From: an uncultured Clostridia bacterium
Lineage (GTDB): Bacteria; Bacillota; Clostridia; Oscillospirales; Acutalibacteraceae
Assembly: GCA_946187325.1 (NCBI GenBank)
Contig: CAMHQC010000011.1
Coordinates: 1 to 63,107 of the forward strand
Direction: 5' to 3'
DNA length: 63,107 bases
This document shows, piece by piece, positions 17,201 to 24,600 of this stretch (positions are counted from its first letter, which is position 1; the number at the start of each line of letters is the position of its first letter). The position numbers and the translations under genes were made by a program. The notes beneath the pieces were generated by a model that worked only from the letters and a program-made list of their open reading frames with translations, was not told the origin of the DNA and made no database searches.

Positions 17201-19957
17201 CCGGGAAAGTTAGCCGCAAAAACAAGAGTTAACAGTGATACGGGCGTTTTCGACTGGGCAGACTTTGCTTCCGCGTCGGGATTAACTTTAGTTAGTCACT
17301 CTCTAATGCCGAACAGTACATACCAAACGGGAGCCAAGTGGCCTGCTATAAGGGATTATATCCGAAACAATCACTATCATCTGATGATTAAAATTGACGA
17401 TTTCTCAGGCGGATACGGCTGGGCTGTTGTTGATGAGGCTATGACCGCTTCGTCATCGAGCAACGGTATTTATGTATGGCTCTCAAAGAGTACAAACTCA
17501 AAGAGCACAAACGACAACCCCGTACTGCTGTCCTCAATTTCCGAGACATTTAAACGAGTTGCGGCTTATAGAGGCGGCAATAGTTTAGTACAGACCACAT
17601 TCAGCGGTGATAATGATTCCGAGGTAACTGCCGAATATACATATAACGGTATGAGCGCCGAGATAAACAGCGGAGATTATATCCCCTATGGTTCCGCTGT
17701 AACCGTTAAAGGTAAGCCCGCCGTGGGTTATGATTATAAAGAGTGGACTCATAACCTCGGAAGCGGCGACGCTAATCCGAGTTCGACTTCGGATTCGCTG
17801 AAGTTTACCGCTAATACGGATTCCGTTATTACTTACAAAACAGAATCCAAAAACGGAACAATTAATTATTCGGATGAAAGCCACTTCACCTACGCCGCGG
17901 GTAAACCCGAGTCGGCGGCTTCGGGAGCTTCGGTAAGCTTTACCATTAATCCCGAAGTTGACTATATCGCTTCCGTATTCGTCGAAAAATCGAACGGCGA
18001 TTCAGTAGAAGTGACTAAATCATCCAACACATATACATTCACAATGCCGGGCGGCGATGTAAATGTTTCTGTAGAAATGAACTATGAGGATTACCGCACC
18101 TGGAGTAAATCCGACGCTCGTTGGGCGAATACAAAACTCGGCTCCAGTTCCTATACGGTTTCGGGAACAACCGCCGGAATGGGCGACTTGGTGGTAGCTG
18201 TTACAAAGCTTTCCAAGCAGTCGGGCTCAACTGTAACTGATGTAAACGACGCCGTATCTAAGCTTAACGATGGCGGAGGACTCGGTACTACAGGTTATTT
18301 GGACTGGGCAGGTACTATAGCCAGTAATATGGGCTTTAACGCTTATCACCTCTACAGTACAACAGGCTCAAGTACAGGTAAGGCTTCCGATATAGTTAAC
18401 GGTATAAACGAAGGTAAGCACTACGTAATCAAGGTTAACAATACTGTCGGTTGGGTAGCGGTTGATGAAGCTCTTACTAAGCTTACGGGCGAAATATACG
18501 TTATGTGTTCGGGAAATAATCCCGACGAGAACGTCGACGTAAGGCTCGCTGATATTTCCTCTACCTTCTCGAATTACGCGCACTTTACGGGCGGAAACAC
18601 GCCTTCTCCTGTCGAACGAACAGTTACGTTCTCGGGAAGCGCTCATATCGCTGTATCGGCAAGTTATCTTATCGGAAACAAATCATATAACATTTCGAAC
18701 AACGGTAAAATATATGACGGAATGACCGTGCGTTTTAAGGCGAACGCCGAGCCTAACTATGAGTTTGGCGATTGGAGCTGTATAGGCGTAGAGCCTGACG
18801 ATAAAGATGCTGCTGAGCTTGTGGCAACCGCGACGGCTGATATAAACGTTACTTGTACGGAGATAACTAAGGAATCTATGGATTCAAACGTACCGCTTAG
18901 AATTAAGTATTGTTATAAAGATTATGATCCGATGCTTTCGGATACGTTTGAGTATCAGTCAGGCAATAATTATCTAAGCGAAAAAACAGTCTACTCCAAG
19001 GATGAATACACTATTTCCGCGGATAGCCTTAAAGATAACGCGACGCTTTCGCAGAAGGTATTGGCAGGTATGCCGAAGCTCAACAGCGATTACTTTAACT
19101 ACAGCCGTACTATCGGAGCAGGCGATGATTTCACCTCGGCTACCGAATACGATTATGCCGTAGACGCTTACGTTGTATCGGTGGATATGGATTCTGCCGT
19201 CAGAAAGTATACCGTGAAGGTAAACAACAACGAAGTCTCAAAACATCACTTCCAGGAGTTAATTACCCTTAACGCGTCTGATTACGGTGTCGGCGGCGCT
19301 GTGTGGGTAAATAACGGTAATATTGTTGAGATAGGCGATACCTATAAACTCACGGTTACGGGAGATATTAATCTCACCGTAAGAGCTAAGACGAGCGAGG
19401 ATCCTGATTCTATCGCGGGTAAATCAATAATCGTTCCCGCGTTTAAAACAATAACTACCAAAGACGGCGTAGAAAAATGCAATCAGAACTTCTATATTCA
19501 AAACCACATAGACGTTAACGATTCCTCTAAAACTCTCGTAGGCGCGGGTGTGTTCTACTACGTTCAGGATGATATTAACAATAAACCCGTAAAAACCGCG
19601 ATAACTAAGAATAACGCTTTAAGCCATCTTGAAGACTACGCTCTCGGACTAAAGAGCAAAAAGACAGGCAAAGGAACAAAGTATCTCTATAACAACAAAG
19701 ATACAGGACTGGCGTATAGTTACCATAACTACTCTCAGGATAAAGAGCTTAACAGAAACGAAAGAATGTTAAGAAATCCGGGCGGTACCGATTATATCCA
19801 CTATCTGCTCGAGCTAAGTATGGATAACCAGCCGTCCGACGTCGATAAATATTCTTACAGAGTTTACTCATTCTACCTCTATAGTGAGAATGATGAAACA
19901 TACGCGGTTATAAGCGATCCGTATGCTGAGGCAAAAGTTTATTCGGCGTCTGAATAG
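11279..19957 (+). CDS. Giant secreted protein: beta-helix, alpha/beta hydrolase, amidase, CBM-like, four C39-like modules
   Basis: This 2892-residue exported protein has a signal peptide (1-35). About 100-410 is a right-handed beta-helix (GGGI/GGGx turns). About 490-900 is a lipase-like alpha/beta hydrolase with nucleophile elbow GYSRAG (S690), D750 and H769 or H826. About 1255-1410 is an NlpC/P60- or CHAP-like amidase with C1284, H1353 and E1369. Modules starting DYR[ST]W or DYRKW at about 1422, 1607, 1920 and 2271 resemble C39-like peptidases but lack the catalytic Cys and His. A CBM48/AMPK-type module (PGEFNDW, about 1791-1905) sits between modules 2 and 3. Two beta-rich repeats and a C-terminal domain (about 2540-2892) are shared with the 21602-27175 protein. 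There is no LPxTG and no C-terminal helix, so it is probably released. Start: ATG with GAGGCGG. Substrates are unknown. Confidence 0.75.
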   Translation: MKRLKRQVTRITSVVLTVLMILSLVPAGMIFANAAINYYWKVNSNYISESNFNYVSSFEDAWNNAKNYDNGAVGTFADVTLSSTLSTAKNKKLTLELNGHIINRGRITSSVETDYNAITVSEGSTLAVYGGTKSAPEPSCDKTFTYYNSNGSAQSRSVTNKGLITGGRNAHNGGGIAVDKNGQLDLNYTAVSGNRADDSGTTIGGFGGGIALRGDYAKLNMYNSEVSYNYAEVGGGICARDAKYAAITMENSKVNNNTATVEGGGISNSGNSENFKIKGDADADTTDKSIIYYNTCYEKGGGIYFKCENSVASGLYIHDNQAGTDAGGVYLPKEKCIIKNCRIESNDANGGKGGGIYNDNDNNTIADTTVYNNNASGNGDGIFNYGLGNIVMSGKCVVKGNDKQNLYLDCDFGQDEHYIDNSLSKGSEVYVSYSSNHPAKLTKKPGTYDDSFFYSDTSGYYFKWFPRDSTGDYNDRNIYRVTGTKPSKASPVIVSQRISATDKTYQGESVKKGIFEFPASVDDTIDREAVFYYSDGYFKDSAKTYNTHLASLSANMVMAAMYSSVGGSGSNSAEYRDKSNNIRQMMSDIGCKDEDIYVNDFNVRRPTSKTIGVCISSKDLPDGEKLVIVGVRGGGYEAEWASNVSIGSSGEANGFRDAANTVFSELKKYMSRRNINGADSKTKYWVAGYSRAGATANLTAKRIVDSFDTSGTRTFAYPIEAPKGALKSDATLANASGKYRCIHNVLNFCDLVPWVAPAGMGFTRYGVDHYVPGASSSGTPYSTSYATVADNSVWNVGESNYQSQKAKMLSQLAAMNDDIVYDDYFHMASIDYVKGVFTDNFINESDESHSGSTNMSVENWIPKFWSALQGWGFDYNNNASTTSGSKPDKQVTVDNGNTIRTNYSTTAIKGSKSFQQALAYVMELVFSMEPEKKEQLMSCTDGIIDRIGTTKLIGIYTNFINKTFSGMIGSSDFDETVENIWKALTELSTEDEAKGYHSLKEYLSADELEELHSALPALVYPILEFIANDYKSYNQDHAGTLAYNAMRLIQNHYPEVAAAWVRSYDSYYDNDTTPVKLAETAGGKEAPHYPAVEVKKHGTGAVTKYETTSSEIRVGMLDEVRLVPNNSDYKNKGEGIYYCYPNAKSEDCRGWHGFSDPIVFNDLNAENYSTTGAANNKFKIDTFSAHYDRAANGTKTSGKTSAFDATKRTYSFNVVKTYEDGKYYAALQNVTKTGNMRTDIVNIAKSQNGYLEGNSNDDLSGENPNGSNNYTEYGRWYGLQDMWCAMFVSWCANQAGVSTSVIPKTASTVTALNYFIKQGTAHTRASIAAGNYTPQAGDIIFFKSGRNSAITNHIGIVTSYSGTTINTIEGNTSSATISTNGGCVRAKSYSITNTYIVYVCRPNYPTDSVSSNNVEFDGTKYDYRSWPNADTRWGDKKIGSGSATVGTSSGITTAVVKLSIQAGLHTASGFPVDNFVNIMNNNNGYTAAGAMYWDVAKTSAGFSGVDANLMQELDEGVSFETQKQYIINWILAGKHLALYVADSKGAKSWVAVDEAMTLSTGEIYIMDATTKLSENADVKVADKYVNLRRVAGFTGGQIAYELIGSEDYRTWRKADERWKDKALGDYKVYAENDQGKGDLIIASTKLAIQAGLKNPQLYNVTHAIDDTKKGSNGGFSDAGNMYWADAAQALGFDGYNANLKASGTYSSSGSYDEIKNYINGGKHLVIFVNNTWVAVDEGRTLERGEVWVWRSNIDAQTDGQLSGQNICTLASIADSFTRVACFTGGKIKTSQDQHIYLPGEFNDWKRDRPMTKRSDGKYEKTIYLPQGQYEFKIIDDGYWHGNEGTIEDTTTKTSSKGWEFKGEDYGGNTNCTLKTTGGYYTFIYAAGGYSENPYYLVVLYSTTPPQQGEVAPVIDSGTEDYRKWNITDTRWANASLNIDNTAVMSNSAAGYGDLYVAGAKMMIAAGKATPETIDPGKLAAKTRVNSDTGVFDWADFASASGLTLVSHSLMPNSTYQTGAKWPAIRDYIRNNHYHLMIKIDDFSGGYGWAVVDEAMTASSSSNGIYVWLSKSTNSKSTNDNPVLLSSISETFKRVAAYRGGNSLVQTTFSGDNDSEVTAEYTYNGMSAEINSGDYIPYGSAVTVKGKPAVGYDYKEWTHNLGSGDANPSSTSDSLKFTANTDSVITYKTESKNGTINYSDESHFTYAAGKPESAASGASVSFTINPEVDYIASVFVEKSNGDSVEVTKSSNTYTFTMPGGDVNVSVEMNYEDYRTWSKSDARWANTKLGSSSYTVSGTTAGMGDLVVAVTKLSKQSGSTVTDVNDAVSKLNDGGGLGTTGYLDWAGTIASNMGFNAYHLYSTTGSSTGKASDIVNGINEGKHYVIKVNNTVGWVAVDEALTKLTGEIYVMCSGNNPDENVDVRLADISSTFSNYAHFTGGNTPSPVERTVTFSGSAHIAVSASYLIGNKSYNISNNGKIYDGMTVRFKANAEPNYEFGDWSCIGVEPDDKDAAELVATATADINVTCTEITKESMDSNVPLRIKYCYKDYDPMLSDTFEYQSGNNYLSEKTVYSKDEYTISADSLKDNATLSQKVLAGMPKLNSDYFNYSRTIGAGDDFTSATEYDYAVDAYVVSVDMDSAVRKYTVKVNNNEVSKHHFQELITLNASDYGVGGAVWVNNGNIVEIGDTYKLTVTGDINLTVRAKTSEDPDSIAGKSIIVPAFKTITTKDGVEKCNQNFYIQNHIDVNDSSKTLVGAGVFYYVQDDINNKPVKTAITKNNALSHLEDYALGLKSKKTGKGTKYLYNNKDTGLAYSYHNYSQDKELNRNERMLRNPGGTDYIHYLLELSMDNQPSDVDKYSYRVYSFYLYSENDETYAVISDPYAEAKVYSASE

Positions 19958-19971
19958 TGAAAGGAGAGAAG

Positions 19972-21123
19972 ATGAAATATTTTAAAATTTTAATCGCGGC
20001 TCTCCTTTCGGCCGTTCTTATCGCATCAATATACACTCCCGCGTTTGCGGTTACCATAATAAATTACGGCGATTACAGCTTCTCCGCCAACGGCGACAGT
20101 ACCTATATGCTCTACTCGTATAACGGAACTGATAAGGAGCTTGAACTTCCCGATAATATTATGGGATTAGAGGTAGTCGGAATTTACGATAACTGTTTTA
20201 AAAATTCCGATATAAAAACAGTTTTAATTCCCGATACATATACCTATATCGGAAAATCCGCGTTTTACGGTTGTAATTCTCTTAGTTCGATTACAATTCC
20301 CCAAAATGTTGCGGAAATCGGGGAAATGGCTTTTTCTTCCTGTGAAAACCTCGCTGTTTTCAAATTCGAGGGTAAGTCAAAGATAAAAACCATTCCGTAT
20401 TCGGCGTTTTACGGAGATGCTTCGCTTACTGATTTTGTTGTCCCGAGCGGAGTTACTGAAATTTCTTCGTACGCGTTCGCGAAAAGCGGACTTCGTTCAA
20501 TTTCTATTTCGAATACTGTAAGAACTATCGGCGAATACGCGTTCAGAGAATGTGCCAATCTTTCTAAAGCCGCGCTTCCCGAACAGCTTACGGAGGTTTC
20601 GGACTACTGTTTCTATAGCTGTAATTCGCTTGAAACAGTCGATTTGCCGATAAATTTAACGTCAATAGGAGACAGAGCGTTCGCCGAATGTTCCGCTCTT
20701 AAAGAAATACAGCTTCCGCCGTATCTTGAATCTATCGGAAAATACGCGTTTTATAACGCCTCGTCGCTTAGCGGACTTTTTATTCCCGATTCTGTAACAG
20801 CGATAGGCGCCGAAGCGTTAAATCCGATGTCGTATTCGAATACGATTACCGTTTCTTATTACGAGGGAAGTTACGCTCAGGATTACTGTTATGATAACTA
20901 TGTTAAAAATGTTGTTGCGTACAGCAAGCTTATCGGCGACGCTAATCTGGACGGCAAAATTAATATTCTTGATGTAACCAGTATTCAAAAGTACAAAATC
21001 GGCGATGAAGATTTAAGCTATAGAGCTGTAGGTCTTGCCGACGTAAATCGAGATAACTCATTAACTATACGCGACGCTACATTAATTCAGATGTATCTCG
21101 CTAAAATGATTGAAGAATTTTAA
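19972..21123 (+). CDS. Secreted BspA-like leucine-rich-repeat protein with C-terminal dockerin
   Basis: The 383-residue protein has a signal peptide (1-26), then about ten LRR_5/BspA-type repeats (about 50-300; IGEYAFREC, IGDRAFAEC, IGKYAFYNA and similar). A type I dockerin follows (about 320-378) with two calcium loops, DANLDGKINILD and DVNRDNSLTIRD. BspA-type LRRs mediate binding to host or other surfaces. The dockerin would plug the protein into a cohesin scaffold, as in cellulosomes or amylosomes; no cohesin is visible in this window. The start is the ATG at 19972 behind AAGGAGAG. A GTG five codons earlier overlaps the previous stop but is less likely. It is in one operon with the giant protein, 14 bases downstream. 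Confidence 0.85.
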   Translation: MKYFKILIAALLSAVLIASIYTPAFAVTIINYGDYSFSANGDSTYMLYSYNGTDKELELPDNIMGLEVVGIYDNCFKNSDIKTVLIPDTYTYIGKSAFYGCNSLSSITIPQNVAEIGEMAFSSCENLAVFKFEGKSKIKTIPYSAFYGDASLTDFVVPSGVTEISSYAFAKSGLRSISISNTVRTIGEYAFRECANLSKAALPEQLTEVSDYCFYSCNSLETVDLPINLTSIGDRAFAECSALKEIQLPPYLESIGKYAFYNASSLSGLFIPDSVTAIGAEALNPMSYSNTITVSYYEGSYAQDYCYDNYVKNVVAYSKLIGDANLDGKINILDVTSIQKYKIGDEDLSYRAVGLADVNRDNSLTIRDATLIQMYLAKMIEEF

Positions 21124-21124
21124 T

Positions 21125-21155
21125 ATCCGTTCGCTTTACTCCGAGCGATTCGGAT
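21125..21155 (+). other. Imperfect stem-loop after the LRR-dockerin gene
   Basis: ATCCG and TCGCT (21125-21135) face AGCGA and CGGAT (21144-21155). No U-run follows, so it is more likely a processing or stabilising structure than a terminator. Confidence 0.35.
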
Positions 21156-21198
21156 AGTTCGACTAAGCGAATAAATTATAAATCAGGGGGGATTCGTT

Positions 21199-21360
21199 AT
21201 GTCTTTACTTTATAAATTCACGGAGTTCGGCGGTTATTTACCGCGAAAGTTGATACGCGCTTGTTTAAATTGCGGTACAGGCGTATATTGCGGCGTGGTT
21301 AAATTGCGGTATGATATTGCGGTTTATAAAACGAATTCCTGTTTAAAACTCGGAGGGTGA
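21199..21360 (+). CDS. Small hypothetical protein, 53 residues
   Basis: A short frame starts at ATG 21199 behind a GGGGGG Shine-Dalgarno-like run with 7-base spacing. It ends at TGA 21358-21360. Its last codons (GGA GGG) double as the ribosome binding site of the next small gene, which would couple their translation. The product is basic and carries four Cys (CLNCGTGVYC and a later SC). I recognise no family. The DNA here contains four copies of ATTGCGG (21269, 21287, 21303, 21316), so a regulatory rather than coding role is a real alternative. Confidence 0.35.
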   Translation: MSLLYKFTEFGGYLPRKLIRACLNCGTGVYCGVVKLRYDIAVYKTNSCLKLGG

Positions 21361-21364
21361 TAAT

Positions 21365-21565
21365 ATGGAAAAATTATTAAAAGATAAGAAACTGTACTCT
21401 CCGCCTGAGTTTGAGTACCTGTTCGTAAAGTTGAACGAAAGCGTTTTAGGCGTTTCATCCGACGCTAACACCGACCACAACGATCCCGGCGGCGGTTTGT
21501 TAGATGATCCTACCAATCCCGATATTAACAGCGATTATTACGATCTCGGCGACGGTGATTGGTAA
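21365..21565 (+). CDS. Small acidic protein, 66 residues
   Basis: The frame starts at ATG 21365 behind CGGAGGG with ideal spacing. It has a short basic start (MEKLLKDKKLYSPPEFEYL) and then a strongly acidic, Gly/Asp/Asn/Pro-rich tail ending in GDGDW. There is no signal peptide, no membrane helix and no Cys. Small proteins with a [YF]xxPExEx[LIV] start and an acidic tail are frequent, unnamed neighbours of secreted-protein genes in Clostridia; I cannot assign a role. It lies between two giant exported proteins, 36 bases before the second, so a co-expressed accessory or a peptide precursor are both possible. Confidence 0.55.
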   Translation: MEKLLKDKKLYSPPEFEYLFVKLNESVLGVSSDANTDHNDPGGGLLDDPTNPDINSDYYDLGDGDW

Positions 21566-21601
21566 ATGTTACGCTCAAAAAGTTTTTTCGGAGGAATGAT
21601 T

Positions 21602-24600
21602 ATGAAATATATAAGAAGAAGTTTAAGTGTGTTGCTTACTATATCAATACTTCTGACGATGATGATTACAACCGCGGTTCAATCCGCCGCGCTTGATACT
21701 AACGACGACTACAGAACTTGGTCGCACCACGACAGCCGTTGGAGCGGTACAACTATGGGAAGCTCAACCCTCGGAAACGGCGGCGCGCCCACTACGGCGA
21801 TTACTAAGCTCGCTATTCAGGCGGGTTTAAGAGACGCGCACGACTTTAATGTCGGCGATATGTCTACTCTGCTTTCCGCTAATAACGGTTACTCGGGCTC
21901 CGCGATTGTATGGAGCGCTCCTACCAAGGCATCGCTTAATCTTTTTTCAAGCTATAACGTTCTGAAACAGTCGAGCGATTCTACCCCGAGTTTCAATTCC
22001 GCGTCGAATTACTCAACTCTGATCGGATATATTAACCAGGGCTACCACCTTATTATTCAGGTCGTAAATTCTTCGGGTACGTCAAACTACGTCGCTGTCG
22101 ACGAAAAGCTTACGCTCGCGAGCGGTTCCGTTGTCTATATTATGGACTGCCTGAGCAACGCCGCGAACAATACAAATATCGCTCTCGCAAAGCGTTATTC
22201 AACTTTTACCAGAGTAATCGGCTATAAGGGCGAGGCGTCTCAAAGCTCAACTGTTAACTCTGACTATAGAAAATGGGAGCTCAATAACACTAACTGGGCT
22301 TCTACGGCTCTCGGATCAAGCACAATGAATAACAGTAACGTAGGCGGCGGAGATCTGGTGCTAGCTTCTACTAAGCTCGCTATTCAGGCGGGTTTATGGA
22401 GCGAAAACACCCAAAGCGGAAATAACTCCGTTAACCGCGCTGTTTCGGCTATACATAATTACACTTCGGGCGGAGTTGTAGGCAATTGGGAAGATATTAA
22501 AACAGCGTTTGGCTTCCAATCTTACAATAACGCCCTAAAGGGTTCATCCGAAAATTTAACCGCGACGATGGATACGTCGCTTTCCGCGAATGTTACCGAT
22601 ATAATTAATTATTTAAACGAAGGCTACTACCTCGTGATAAGGGTTAACAGCTCTGTCGGCTGGGTTGCGGTTGATACCGATAAAACCCTCTCTACAGGTG
22701 AAATATATATTATGCGCTCAACTCCCGACGCTTCTAAGAACGCTGAAATTAAACTATCTGACTATTACGATAAAATTAACCGTGTTGCGGGTTTTAAGGT
22801 CGAAGGCGTCCAGGTTAATTTTAGCGGTAAGGCTGATTTTACCGCTGAATATACCAAGGAGGGCAATACCTCGAGCTTTAAGTCGGGCGGATTTGTACCG
22901 GACGGAGCGGTTGTAACTATTACCGCCGAGCCTAAGCAGGGCTACACCGCCGCGAATAATTGGACTATTTCGGGCGATTACAGCGGAACTTCTACCGAAG
23001 ATACGTTTACTTTTACAGCGGATAGAAATACGTCTGCTACGGTGAATATTGAATATACGCCGTCGCCTAAAAATTATAATATTACCTATAACTACGGAAC
23101 TAACGCCGCTAGCTTTACTTATACGACTATTCCCGGCGGCGCTGCCACAGGCGCGGCGGTTAATATGGAAATTTCTCCTAAAACCGACGGTTCGTTTGTT
23201 TACGAGTTGAAGATTGCCGTGAAAGATTCCGATAATAACGAAATCCCTGTTACCCACAACGGAACCCACTATTCGTTTACTATGCCCGCCTCCGACGTGA
23301 CCGTTACTTTTACGGGAGAGAATGTCAGCGACTGGCGCAGATGGGCGCGTGACGACGAGCGTTGGCGTGATAAAGCAATGACGTCCAACGGTCATACTGT
23401 TCAATCGGATGGCGCGGTTATGATTTCGCTTGCGAAACTCGCTGTTCAGGCAGGGCTTCATACCCCGACCACTTCCTCAACACAAGGCTGGGATGTTAAC
23501 GATGTTGTAGACGCGCTCAAAGCTGAGGGTAAAATTCAAGACTCGAACGCACGGCTGGTTTTTGATAATACCAGCGCAACAGCTTTAGGATTTACAAGTT
23601 TAAATAAATTTAAAGATACTAATACAACCTCGTCAACCCGCGGCGATATAAAGAACGGTTACGGAGATACTATTGTCGCTCAACTGAAACAAGGCTACCA
23701 CCAGATTATAAGACTCCATCGTGACGGCTCTACATACACGAATGAGAATTCTGAGTGGTTTGTAATAGATGAGGAAAAAACACTTTTCGCGGTAGGGGCT
23801 ACAACTACCAATATTCCTCTTTCGAGTATATATATATTCCGTGCTACAGCCGACGCTAATAAAAACGCAAATTATACGTTACAGGATTTATACGACGCTA
23901 CGGGCGGTGACTCAAACGGCGGTTATCGTTATGTTTGGCGTAACTACGCGTACCTCGGCGGAACAACTCCCGCGCGTAAGATTAACTTTACTATAAAAAC
24001 TAATGGCAATCCAATTACTGACGAACACAAGGGCTCTGTTTCGGCTGAGTATATAATTGACGGCGAGAGTACAAGCTTTGTTTCGGGCGATTATGTACCC
24101 GCTAATCTAAGCTTTGAGCCTGACCGTACAAAGATTAAGCTAAAGTACAACGCTGATCCCGGTTATTTCGCTTTCGAGAATTGGACGACACCTCATACCT
24201 CGCCGACCACTACCCTCGAGGGAACTGAAACCGCTAATCCCAAGCAGTTTACCGTCGCGCCGAGTGATTTTAGAACAATCGAAACAACAGTCGCTAATAT
24301 CAGTTGTAATATCACTCCCGAGGAGTATCATATCTACTACGATGATGATACTGAGAATTTCTCGTATTCTAATAAAACATCAGTTGCGGGTTATAATACA
24401 GACGCGGTCTTTACGATTAATCCCGCGAGCGGATATACCGTTGACGAGTCCTCAATAGTATTTAAGGACGCGGACGATAATGTTATCTCGGGATTGACCG
24501 CGGCTAAGTCAAACCGCACCTATACTTTCAAAATGCCCGCTCAGGACGTCTACATCAGCGCGGCGGCTACTACCCAGACGTACGACGATTTCAGAGCTTG

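Noticed and set aside
22754..23461. 235-codon minus-strand frame inside the 1857-residue protein gene
   Set aside because: No ribosome binding site, composition unlike neighbouring proteins, and fully covered by a well-supported gene on the plus strand.
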